Assembly (NCBI GenBank): GCA_031269875.1
Contig: JAISYM010000137.1
Coordinates: forward strand, 1-51,637
Length of the DNA: 51,637 nt
Source: Synergistaceae bacterium
GTDB lineage: Bacteria > Synergistota > Synergistia > Synergistales > Synergistaceae
Reading direction: 5' to 3'
Below are positions 1 to 9,000 of the stretch, one piece after another. Both the position numbers and the translations under genes were made by a program. The notes under the pieces were generated by a model, which was given only the letters and a program-made list of their open reading frames with translations, was not told the origin of the DNA and searched no databases. Position 1 is the first letter of the stretch. Every line of letters begins with the position of its first letter.

Positions 1-1
1 T

Positions 2-436
2 GAAGTTACCGCGGATGGCGTTTATCTGTATCTGACCGTTCCTAATATTGATGACATTGAGGCAAAATCAAAACAGATAATGCGGTGGTACGATGCGCAA
101 TGTCGGGAGACTTTTCCACAAATCATTGATAAAATATATCCTATATTTCGCAAACACGGAGTCATTATGCCATCTCTTATACTGCGTGATATGTCGTCGC
201 GATGGGGAAGCTGTCAACCGAAACGGGGCGTCATAACGCTGAACAAAAGGTTGATAGAAGCGCCTCTTAGTTGCATTGAATATGTTATCATGCACGAGTT
301 CATTCACTTCCTGCACCCGGATCACTCAAAGAAGTTTTATGAATTGCTGTCAACGCTGATGCCCGACTGGAAAGAGCGCAAAGATGTTCTTGAAAGCGGA
401 GGCAATTTACAATTAAGCCGATTCCCATTGCTTTGA
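2..436 (+). CDS. YgjP/WLM-like zinc metalloprotein, 5' end cut by window edge
   Basis: The reading frame is open from base 2, so the gene starts outside the window. An internal ATG lies at 80, but the protein-like sequence continues upstream of it. The visible part carries HEFIH near base 293 followed by HPDHSKKF and a late DWKERK segment, the HExxH...H layout of the YgjP/DUF45 metal-dependent hydrolase family. The upstream block WGSC is also usual in this family. The substrate is unknown; in several bacteria the gene sits beside type I restriction genes, which cannot be checked here. Base composition is clearly more AT-rich than the next genes, which suggests a different history. The family call is fairly secure; the function is not. 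Confidence 0.82.
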   Translation, partial: EVTADGVYLYLTVPNIDDIEAKSKQIMRWYDAQCRETFPQIIDKIYPIFRKHGVIMPSLILRDMSSRWGSCQPKRGVITLNKRLIEAPLSCIEYVIMHEFIHFLHPDHSKKFYELLSTLMPDWKERKDVLESGGNLQLSRFPLL

Positions 437-506
437 ACGGCGTTTATTTGGTAGTATCTCTATATGCATAATTCTATGTTAATTTTGCGGATTTGGAGGA
501 GATTCT

Positions 507-1679
507 GTGGTTTATGATTTTGACACTTTAATTGACAGAAGAGGAACCGATTGCGAGAAGTGGGATGAAATGGCCTCGGTTTTCGGGAGGGGCGACCTGC
601 TGGCGTATTGGGTCGCCGATATGGATTTCAAGGCCGCTCCCGAGATTGTTCAAGCGCTGCGCGATAAGATCGAGTCCGGTGTGTTCGGCTATCCCGTCAT
701 GACTAATTCCGCGCGAGAGTCAGTCGCGAACTGGCTAGAGACAAGGCATGGCTTCAGCGCGGACGCTTCGGAGATACGTTTTTCGCCCGGCATCATAACG
801 TCTCTCAGCATCGCGGTGCAGGAATTCACCGAGCCGGGTGACGGGGTGGTGATTCAGACGCCCGTTTACCCTCAGTTCTTCTCTATCATCAGAAAAAACG
901 GCAGAGTCGTCGTCGAGAACCCGCTGATCGAGACGGAAGACGGCTACGAGATGGATTTCGACAACCTTATCGAGGTGCTTACGCCAAACGTGAAAGCGAT
1001 GATCTTCTGCAGTCCGCACAACCCCGTAGGCAGGGTCTGGCGGCGTGAGGAACTGACGCGGCTGGCTGAAATTTGCGCAAAGCGGGGGATCGTCATACTC
1101 TGCGACGAAATTCATCACGACGTAGTCTACAGCGGTTCAAAGCATATCCCGCTCCAACTCGCTGTGCCGGAATCAGCGCCGACGTCCCTGATTTTTATGG
1201 CGCCGAGCAAGACATTCAATTTGGCGGGGCTCTGCGCCTCGGCTTGGCTGTCAAAGGATAAGCAAATCGCGAAACGGATGGAAAAAGCTCTCCAGTCAGT
1301 ACACTGCGCCAACATAAACATGATGGGCCACGCGGCTCTTGAAGCAGCCTACAGGAATGGCGCACAGTGGCTCGACAGCCTCGTCGCGTACCTCCAGGGC
1401 AACGTGGATTTTGCCGAAAAGTTTTTCCGGGAACGGATGCCAAAGGTGAAGATGACGCGCCCGGAGGGAACCTTTTTGATATGGCTTGATTTCAGGGATT
1501 ACGGTCTGGACGGCAAAGAACTTCAAAACGCGCTGGTACAAAAGGCTTTTGTAGCTCTCAATCCAGGCGTCGATTACGGCAAGGATTACGGCGCGTTCGC
1601 CCGCATGAACATCGGCTGCCCGAGGGCCGCTTTAAACGAAGGCTTGTCCAGAATTGAGAGGGCTTTTGCCAGTCTGTAG
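507..1679 (+). CDS. MalY/PatB-family PLP-dependent C-S lyase (cystathionine beta-lyase-like aminotransferase fold)
   Basis: The 390-residue protein is full length for a fold-type I PLP enzyme of the MalY/PatB group. These enzymes cleave the carbon-sulfur bond of cystathionine or cysteine conjugates to give pyruvate, ammonia and a thiol. Visible marks are YWVADMDF near the N-terminus, typical of PatB proteins, the CSPHNPVGRVW segment, CDEIHHD for the cofactor pyridine contact, and SKTFNLAGL with the Schiff-base lysine at about residue 235. The GTG start at 507 follows GGAGGA at 495-500 with good spacing. It stands alone, with about 70 bases on each side, so it is probably its own transcript. 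It could serve methionine synthesis or cysteine catabolism. Confidence 0.9.
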   Translation: MVYDFDTLIDRRGTDCEKWDEMASVFGRGDLLAYWVADMDFKAAPEIVQALRDKIESGVFGYPVMTNSARESVANWLETRHGFSADASEIRFSPGIITSLSIAVQEFTEPGDGVVIQTPVYPQFFSIIRKNGRVVVENPLIETEDGYEMDFDNLIEVLTPNVKAMIFCSPHNPVGRVWRREELTRLAEICAKRGIVILCDEIHHDVVYSGSKHIPLQLAVPESAPTSLIFMAPSKTFNLAGLCASAWLSKDKQIAKRMEKALQSVHCANINMMGHAALEAAYRNGAQWLDSLVAYLQGNVDFAEKFFRERMPKVKMTRPEGTFLIWLDFRDYGLDGKELQNALVQKAFVALNPGVDYGKDYGAFARMNIGCPRAALNEGLSRIERAFASL

Positions 1680-1746
1680 TTGCGCCGCAATTTATTTAGG
1701 CATTTGTTTTCTAATTTAAATAATAAAGAAAAAGGATGTCGTTTAG

Positions 1747-2526
1747 ATGGATCCCAAGAAAAATTTAAAGAAATTTTGCCGCTTCAGCGTTGACGCGAGG
1801 GTATACAACGGCGTCGTCCGAGGGAATATGGTCGATATAGTCGAGGGGGATCTCTTTGGCGATCTATCGGATATGAGGATGAGTTTCCCGGTCGACCATA
1901 TAAAGTTTTTGCCTCCGATCATCCCAACGAAAATATGGTGCGTCGGAGTGAACTACGCCAGCCATATGAGGGAGATGGGACACGAACCGCCGCGCGAGCC
2001 TCTGATATTTATGAAACCGCGAACCACCGTCATCGGGAGCGGAGACCCTGTCCGCGTTCCAGAGTGGGCGGGCCGCGTGGATTATGAGGGAGAACTCGCG
2101 GTGATAATCGGCAGAAAGGGGCGCAATATTTCGGAGTTCGAGGCGCTGTCGTACGTCAAGGGATATTCGTGCTACAACGACGTGACTGCCCGCGATCTAC
2201 AGACAGACAATCATTGGATAAGGGCGAAAGGTTTCGATACCTTCGGGCCCTTTGGCCCCTCTATATTGGTGACGGAAAGACTTCCGGACGATACAAAAAT
2301 AACGACCCGTCTGAACGGGAACGTCATGCAGCAGGATATGATTTCCAGCATGATCTTTCCCGTGAGCCGGATAATATCTTATATCAGCGGATTCGCCACC
2401 ATCGAACCGGGTGACGTAATAGCCACCGGGACGCCCGCCGGAGTCGGACGAGTAAAGCCCGGCGACAGGGTAGAGGTGGAAATAGACGGCATTGGGGCGC
2501 TTATAAACCCATTTATCTCCGATTGA
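1747..2526 (+). CDS. Fumarylacetoacetate hydrolase (FAH) family protein
   Basis: The 259-residue protein has the standard FAH-fold layout: a short variable N-terminal part (to about residue 60), then the catalytic domain. Metal-binding acids are visible in DYEGELAVIIG (the ExE pair) and in CYNDVTARDLQ, followed by the conserved KGFDTFGPFGP loop. The C-terminal IEPGDVIATGTPAGVG is the family signature. Members hydrolyse or decarboxylate 2-oxo acids, for example acylpyruvate hydrolase, oxaloacetate decarboxylase, or the 2-hydroxyhepta-2,4-diene-1,7-dioate isomerase, and the sequence alone does not decide between them. The start ATG at 1747 has AAGGATG upstream. Neighbours give no pathway. Acylpyruvase or oxaloacetate decarboxylase activity would suit an amino-acid-fermenting anaerobe, but this is inference. 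Confidence 0.9.
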   Translation: MDPKKNLKKFCRFSVDARVYNGVVRGNMVDIVEGDLFGDLSDMRMSFPVDHIKFLPPIIPTKIWCVGVNYASHMREMGHEPPREPLIFMKPRTTVIGSGDPVRVPEWAGRVDYEGELAVIIGRKGRNISEFEALSYVKGYSCYNDVTARDLQTDNHWIRAKGFDTFGPFGPSILVTERLPDDTKITTRLNGNVMQQDMISSMIFPVSRIISYISGFATIEPGDVIATGTPAGVGRVKPGDRVEVEIDGIGALINPFISD

Positions 2527-2552
2527 CCGGCTCATCCGGCCCGGTACGGATT

Positions 2553-2568
2553 AGATTTTTTAAAATCT
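2553..2568. repeat. Short perfect AT-rich palindrome
   Basis: Seven bases (AGATTTT) are followed by TT and their exact complement. It lies in the 55-base gap just upstream of the GGGAGG ribosome binding site of the next gene. It could be a weak hairpin or an operator half-site pair. It is too short to call a terminator. Confidence 0.3.
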
Positions 2569-2581
2569 GGGAGGTGTTATT

Positions 2582-3019
2582 ATGTACGAACGAGGAGAAG
2601 AGAAGATATGGATAGTCGTTACGATCAAAGACGAGGACGGCCGCCCGAACGTGAGCGCTTACGACAATGAGTCCGACGCCAACAACTATCTGCTCGAGAT
2701 GCGGGCGAGGTACGGCGAGAACGGCGTTTTTATCCAAGAAACGACCATCAACAGCAGGGACAGCTCTTTGCAGTATATAGACGCTCCCTGGGGTTTCCTG
2801 CGGATGGACTTAAAATCGGAATTTGTTGAGGGCCTTATGGAAGACATGGCGCCTGCCGGCGCTGTCAAATCCGGCGCGGCCGAGATGTTTGCCGCCACCC
2901 GCGCCGAAGAGGTGGGCCGGAGAATGGCTAAGCGAGTCGAAAACATAGTTATGGACGAGACTCTGGAAGAATTGAAGGCTTACGACGAGTGGCGCTGCTG
3001 CCCGGACATGGAGGATTGA
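2582..3019 (+). CDS. Hypothetical acidic protein, unknown function
   Basis: A 145-residue, rather acidic, soluble protein with no family I recognise. The first 60 residues look like a small alpha/beta unit (WIVVTIKDEDGRP, then a helical DNESDANNYLLEM). The remainder is mostly predicted helix ending in WRCCPDMED with two adjacent cysteines. No signal peptide or membrane segment is visible. The ATG at 2582 has a strong GGGAGG site 8 bases upstream. The stop at 3017-3019 lies inside the likely translation start region of the next gene (GGAGG at 3010-3014), which suggests coupling to the recombination nuclease genes. Codon use resembles its neighbours, so it is likely a real gene. Confidence 0.75.
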   Translation: MYERGEEKIWIVVTIKDEDGRPNVSAYDNESDANNYLLEMRARYGENGVFIQETTINSRDSSLQYIDAPWGFLRMDLKSEFVEGLMEDMAPAGAVKSGAAEMFAATRAEEVGRRMAKRVENIVMDETLEELKAYDEWRCCPDMED

Positions 3020-3113
3020 TCTGTACGGTTATACCAAGCTGAGCGCCCTCGGACCGGCGCTCAAGGAGTTCAAAGCGCGTTTTGCGTATTCGGGAGGGAC
3101 GAGGATTATCTAT

Positions 3114-6026
3114 ATGCTTCCGTCCCTCTCCTCCGCCGATTCGCTGATGGATATGCTAGGGACGGAGCGGGGTTTTTTCGGTGAAAGGCCGGATATTTGG
3201 AGCTGGTCGGAAATGTACGCGCGGCTCGTTCCAGAGGCTGAGCTTCGGAGGCAGATAGACCCGCCGGATCACAGGCTGATATTGAAATACGTGACTGATT
3301 CCAATATACAAGAGCTCGAGGCGCAGGAGGTTCACATTCCGAACGGGGTACGCAGGAGAGGATTTATCGATATCCTGAGCGGAGCGATTCGTGAACTCCT
3401 GTTGGAGGGCGTAACGCCGGACAATCTCCTTGAGGGGATTGACGGACAGGGGCAGGCTGAAAACCCGTATGGGAATCTGCTGTACAGGCTCTATACGGAT
3501 TACCTTCTGTATCTTGAATCGAACGGCCTTGCCGATAACTCCCAAATCCCCTCGCTCCTTTGCGGCTTGGTCAGTTCCGGTCTTCCTGACGTTCTGGACG
3601 GGACTGTAATATGTTGGGTGGGGTTTCTCTCCTTTACCGGTTCACAGCTAAAGCTGGTGAAGACGCTTCGGGCTCGCGGTCAAAAGATGGAGTATTTTAC
3701 GCCGCGGACTGGCCTTGACGGTTTTCACGACATATCCGCGCAGCTCGGCGACGACGTAAAACCCCTTGACGCCGGATGCGCCGCGATAATCACCCTGAAG
3801 GCGCGAGACGCTTACGCGCAGTACGATCGCATAGCAAGCGAGATCGCCGTGTCCTCGCGCGGTCACGGCGCGCTTTGGGACGCGCTTTCGAACTTGGCGT
3901 CCACTGGCGTCTGTCTCGAAGCGGACATGGCATACGAAAATATTGGAATCCTCGTCCCGCGCGAAGGTCTGCCTATTTTGGCTTCGGCGCTCGAAAAGTA
4001 CGGCGTGCCTCATCAGTCGCGCTCGGAGACGTGTGTCTTGGAGACAGGCATCATCGAGCTTGCCAAACGAGCGTGGGAAACTTACACGCTCAACTGGCCG
4101 GCCAGACGTACATCTTTCCTTTTGCAAACCGTAGGCGCGCGTGGTTTAAAGTACGCTGATTCACTCGATGGGCCTGATCTCGGGCAGGACGTCCGCCTCG
4201 CGCCGGAGCGGATGTCCTGCTTCCCACCGGAAGGCCTCGACGCTTGGCGAAACGCCGTCGCTAACGATCCGGGCAGTTTGCTACTCTTAGAGAGAATGGC
4301 GGCCTTCTGCGCGTATATCGACGAGGAGGGCGGACACACGCCGGAGGAGCTTTTGAGGGCGCTCGGCGAACTGTGCGGCCCGGATTGGGAGGGGTGTCTT
4401 GCGGCGGAAGCCGGAGACGACGAGAGCGTCGATTTCGCGGTCAGGGCGCTTGCGTCGTCGCGGTTAGAGCTGGAGCAGAAGATCGAGGCGCTCTCCGAAC
4501 TCACCCCGCCTCTGGGAGAGGCCGGACGGGTGAGATTCCGTGGTTCGGACGCCATAGGTTTTTTGTCTGACTGGTCACAGGAGGCGGCGACCGCGCTCGC
4601 ACAGCCATTGAACGGCGCAGTCTCGCTTTACGACTCCCCGCCCCCTGTGCTCGTCTCACATAAACTCTGGATAATGACGGACGCGGACCCATCCCGATAC
4701 CCAGGATCCGCCGCCGAACAGCCTATGCTGGACTCGTCCCTCAGGAACGGCGTCAATAAACTCACGGATTCGGAGGATTCTGGCGAGTCGGACACTTTCG
4801 TACACCTCCCGACAATGCGTGAAAAACGGGAGCAGAAGGAGGCTTTGTTTCGCCGCCTGCTCTCGCTCGGAGAGACGGCGGCTGTGACCGCGAGGGCGGA
4901 GCTGGATTCGCAGGGCAGAGCACAGGATGATTCTCCATTTATCACGTCCTTATTCGCTGATGACCCGGCTGGCACGTCAGCGTCATCTAACTGGTTCATC
5001 GCCGGCGAAATAACCGGCGCGTCCGACCCTCGAGCCGCGTCCCCGCAGGATCGTACGCGCCGCGGCGGATTCCCGAGGACAGCGATCCTGAAAGTGCGGG
5101 ACGCGCTGGCAAAAAGACAGAAACTAAAGGTACCGGCAAGCGCGATCGACGAGTTCGCCGATTGCCCGTTTTCCTATTGGTGCAGCCATATCGCTAAGTT
5201 CAATCCGCCGCGGGACGAGACCGGACTCTTTGACCGCGCCTTTCAGGGCAGCCTCGTCCACGATATCTGGCAAAAGGTCTGGTACGCGTATTTGGCCGGC
5301 TTGGCAGGCTTGGGAAAAGAGTGCCGGAGGACACTTCACTCCACCCTACTCGCCGAGTGGGACGACGCCAATTCAGCGCTCGACGACAAGTACCCCGGTT
5401 TGAGCGATCGCGCGGCGCTCGCGGTTACGGCGGAACTGCGAAACTCTATGGCGGCGGCGGCGCTCGCGCAGGATGAGGTCGAAGCGAGGGCAAACGAGGC
5501 TGGATTCGTGAGAGAAAAGACCCTGTTCGAACACAGGCTGCCGCCCTATGAACTTCCGAACGTCTCGTTTGTGGGCAAGGCGGATAGAATTGATATATGG
5601 AAGGGACTTGGGGCCGTGATACTGGACTATAAACTCGGATCGAGCGGCTTGTACAAGGACAGCCTTCAGCTTGCGGCATATGCTGTCATGCTCGCCAAGG
5701 AGGGCATCCCCGTCATGGGTTTCGGGTACGTTGGTCACAAGGACGGCAAGGTCAGAGGCTGCTGGTCGCAGGAAGTCTTGAGTGTTTACAAGGGCGCGTC
5801 CAGGACGCGCGACCCTGAACCGGACGATAAAATGTCAGAGGCGGCGGATTGTATGGATAAGATAGACTCTATCGCGGCCGCTGGTAAGTTTGCCGCAAAT
5901 TACGACGCCGGCGGGTGTTCAAGCTGTCAGTGGATTTCAATATGCAGGCGCGCCGAACGCTTTGGCTTTTACGATGAACCGGCCGAAAACGCCGATGATA
6001 ACGCCGAATCTGTGAGATGCGATTAG
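3114..6026 (+). CDS. addB: AddB/RexB-like subunit of a helicase-nuclease with C-terminal PD-(D/E)XK nuclease and Fe-S motif
   Basis: This 970-residue protein precedes and overlaps an AddA-type helicase. It ends in a RecB-family nuclease domain with catalytic blocks QGSLVHDIW, GKADRIDIW and ILDYKLGSS. A first cysteine (DEFADCPFSYW) and a final CSSCQWISIC complete the four-cysteine cluster pattern (C...CxxCx5C) known from AddB. The N-terminal part is a divergent helicase-like region without a Walker A motif. Its role would be processing double-strand DNA ends for recombination, jointly with the next gene. The start is uncertain: the frame stays open upstream of ATG 3114, and a CTG at 3021 lies 6 bases after GGAGG (3010-3014). 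That would add 31 residues, beginning at about the point where AddB proteins normally begin. Confidence 0.85.
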   Translation: MLPSLSSADSLMDMLGTERGFFGERPDIWSWSEMYARLVPEAELRRQIDPPDHRLILKYVTDSNIQELEAQEVHIPNGVRRRGFIDILSGAIRELLLEGVTPDNLLEGIDGQGQAENPYGNLLYRLYTDYLLYLESNGLADNSQIPSLLCGLVSSGLPDVLDGTVICWVGFLSFTGSQLKLVKTLRARGQKMEYFTPRTGLDGFHDISAQLGDDVKPLDAGCAAIITLKARDAYAQYDRIASEIAVSSRGHGALWDALSNLASTGVCLEADMAYENIGILVPREGLPILASALEKYGVPHQSRSETCVLETGIIELAKRAWETYTLNWPARRTSFLLQTVGARGLKYADSLDGPDLGQDVRLAPERMSCFPPEGLDAWRNAVANDPGSLLLLERMAAFCAYIDEEGGHTPEELLRALGELCGPDWEGCLAAEAGDDESVDFAVRALASSRLELEQKIEALSELTPPLGEAGRVRFRGSDAIGFLSDWSQEAATALAQPLNGAVSLYDSPPPVLVSHKLWIMTDADPSRYPGSAAEQPMLDSSLRNGVNKLTDSEDSGESDTFVHLPTMREKREQKEALFRRLLSLGETAAVTARAELDSQGRAQDDSPFITSLFADDPAGTSASSNWFIAGEITGASDPRAASPQDRTRRGGFPRTAILKVRDALAKRQKLKVPASAIDEFADCPFSYWCSHIAKFNPPRDETGLFDRAFQGSLVHDIWQKVWYAYLAGLAGLGKECRRTLHSTLLAEWDDANSALDDKYPGLSDRAALAVTAELRNSMAAAALAQDEVEARANEAGFVREKTLFEHRLPPYELPNVSFVGKADRIDIWKGLGAVILDYKLGSSGLYKDSLQLAAYAVMLAKEGIPVMGFGYVGHKDGKVRGCWSQEVLSVYKGASRTRDPEPDDKMSEAADCMDKIDSIAAAGKFAANYDAGGCSSCQWISICRRAERFGFYDEPAENADDNAESVRCD

Positions 6027-9000
6027 GCACGGAGACGGCGGATCTGATGGCTGAGGACGGCGGGATTCGAAATAGCCTTATGCGGCTCCTGAGCGGGGAG
6101 AGGGAGGAGCAGAGGCAGGCGATAACGTCGCGCGATAAGCTCACCGTCGTCAGCGCCGGCGCCGGAACCGGCAAGACTCATACCCTTGCCAGACGTTTCG
6201 CCTGGCTGCTGGCTTCCGACCCTGACTGCCGCGTTCAGGAGATATTGACTCTCACGTTCACCCACCTCGCGGCAAACGAAATGAGAGAGAGGATAAAGGG
6301 TACGCTCATAGCGTGGCGAAACTCCGACCCCGTCGGGTTGGGACACCTTGACGACGCGATCGGGCGGATCGACGAGGCCTATATATCCACAATACACGCG
6401 TTTGCGCTGCGCGTTATCCGTGAATCTGGTCTCGATCTCGACATAGACCCCGGTTCGTCCCTGATAGGGAACGCATCACAGACGGTGTTCTGGGAGGACT
6501 ATAAATGGAACCTCAGAACAGCCGAACCGGAACGAATGTCCCGCGGGATGTCAGACGAGTGGCGGACGTTCATAAAAGATCACATGTCATCTCCCTCCTA
6601 CGTCGCCTTCCTCAATTATTTCGGTGCGGAAGCGCTCGCGGCGTTGGCAAAGGAGTCCGGTGACGTCTTCGGCAGTTTGAACGAAATTCCGAAAGATATG
6701 CTCGGGCTGGCCGCGGTGAGGGAGGACGCCGCCCGCCGCCGGGTCATAAAATTGCTGTCGGGGGACTGGCGCTTAGCGAGCGATACCTGGTGGTTCGAGG
6801 TGTTCCCGGCTATAGACGGAGAGCTCGAGGACGGAGGAAAGGGCGTGTTTTCGGAAAACCTTCGGGAACTGCGCTCCAGATGGTCCAAACCGCCCTTTGG
6901 ACAAGAAGCTGAGGCGCGTTTCACGGCGGATATTATCCGCGCTGGCCTCTCCAAAATCCCTGGGAAATCAAACCTCAAAGATCGTATAGAGGACGCGCTG
7001 GGCTGTAAGCTCACCGATTGGAAAAAAAGATTTTCCGGCGCCGCTGGGATATCTGAATCGCTCTTTGGGGAGCCGCCATATCCTGACTCGGAGGCTTTAG
7101 TCAGAAAAATGCTGCTCTCCAGCGCCGCGATGGGCTGGGAGAGCTGGGACGCTGCGAGGCGGCGCGCTGGAGGGCTGACGTTTTCGGATCTCGTGCGCTG
7201 CGCCACGCGCGTTCTGGAGACCGGCACATACGCGGACAGGTTCAAGCACGTGCTTGTGGACGAGTTCCAGGACACAGACGGCCTCCAAAACGACATGATT
7301 AAAGCGCTTTCAACCGAAACGAACAATTCCTCCGTCTTTTTGGTCGGCGACATAAAGCAGTCGATTTATCGCTTCCGCCACGCGGAACCCAGGCTGTTTG
7401 GGTCGTATATGGAGAGAACTGACGCCCGTAACATACCGCTCGCTTGCAGTTATCGGATGAGCGGCGCGATGATGGACGCCGTAAACGCCGTCTTTGGGGA
7501 TATATGGCGTGACGGGGTGATCTCGCCGGGCGAAGGCGCGGCGGCGTTGCGTTACGAGCCGCTCCTTGCGCCCGTGGACGCGCCTTGGTGGGGGTATCGC
7601 AATTCAAAAAATAACGCGCCTCCGATGGAAATCCTTCTTTATACGGGCCAAACCTATCTCACGCGCGAACAGGAAAACGACGGAGAGGGGACAGCGCCGT
7701 TTTTGCGGAAGCTCACGGCGGGGGAGAAGCGCAAAAGACTCGCCGTGGGGCTGGTAAAACGGCTATGCCGGATGACCGCCGGCGGGGAAGAGATATGGGA
7801 CAAGGAAATGATGGATTTCAGACCGGTCAGGTGGGGTGACGTGGCGATTCTCGTCCCGAGCAGGACTTTTTACGGTGTCCTGGAGGAAGCTCTGCAAGAG
7901 GCCGGAATCAACGCGATATTCGAGAGCGGCATGGAGTATTTCAAAAGGGGCGAGGTTCGCGACATGATAAACACGCTTCGCGCCTTAAGCGATCCGCGCG
8001 ATAATTACGCTTTAGCCTGCTGGGCCGAGTCCCCTTTCTCCGGGCTTCGTCCGGGAACGTCGCTTGATTTGGCGCCCGACGCGGAAAACGCTTACTCCCT
8101 GTGGAATTCGATTTCGCGGGATTTCCCCGATGACGCTCGGCGATTTATGAAACTCCGGCGCAGAGCCAGATTGGCCGGGCCTTCCTCCGCCTTGCTGTCG
8201 CTGATTACGGACACGTCTTGGCTTGCGGCCTATGAACCGGCGCAGCATCCGCACATCTTAGCCTACCTCCTGCGCGGCGTCGAGATTACCAGGGATTACG
8301 AGGTGTCCTTCGGCAGGAACCTCTCCGCCTGCGCCGACTACCTTGACAGGGCGATGCGCGGCGGCTTTCAGGCGGATGAGCCGCAAACGCCGGAAGATGG
8401 CGATTGCGTGCGGGTAAAGACCGTCCACGCCTCAAAGGGGCAGGAATTTCCCGTAGTCGCTCTGATGGGGATGGAAAGCGCGGTTCGCCCTAAATCCACT
8501 GGCAGGGTCTCCGTCTCCCGTCATCTTGGAGTAGTCTCAAAAACACTTCCATTAATGGACGGCGACTCTCCGGGATCAACGTCAGAATCCGTAACGGCAG
8601 AGTGGCACAGGATAATTGAGGACTCGGAGGAGAGGGAGGAAAAGGAACGCCTCCTGTACGTCGCCATGACCAGAGCGCAGGAAAAACTAATCTGCTGCGG
8701 CGTCCGGGACGAACAGGGCGAACGTGGTGAAAACACCCCCGGAAAAAGCATAAGCTGGCTCGACTGGCTGCTCTCCGCAAATGAAAAAAACGGCGCGCCG
8801 TTTCCCGTATCCTTCGCGGAGGATTCAGACCCTGAAAGAGTGCGCGCCAAGCGGCAGCCGGAGCGGGAGCGTCCCAGTCTTTTGCATTTTAGGGCGTCTG
8901 CAGATTTTCCGGCGGTGTCTTTGTCGAGCCTCTCGGCGACCGCTTACGCGCTTTTTATGTGGTGTCCGGCGGCGTATCGTATTAAATACAGACAGGGCAG

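Noticed and set aside
6616-7353. Serine-rich minus-strand frame of 245 codons
   Set aside because: Low-complexity shadow of the AddA-type helicase.
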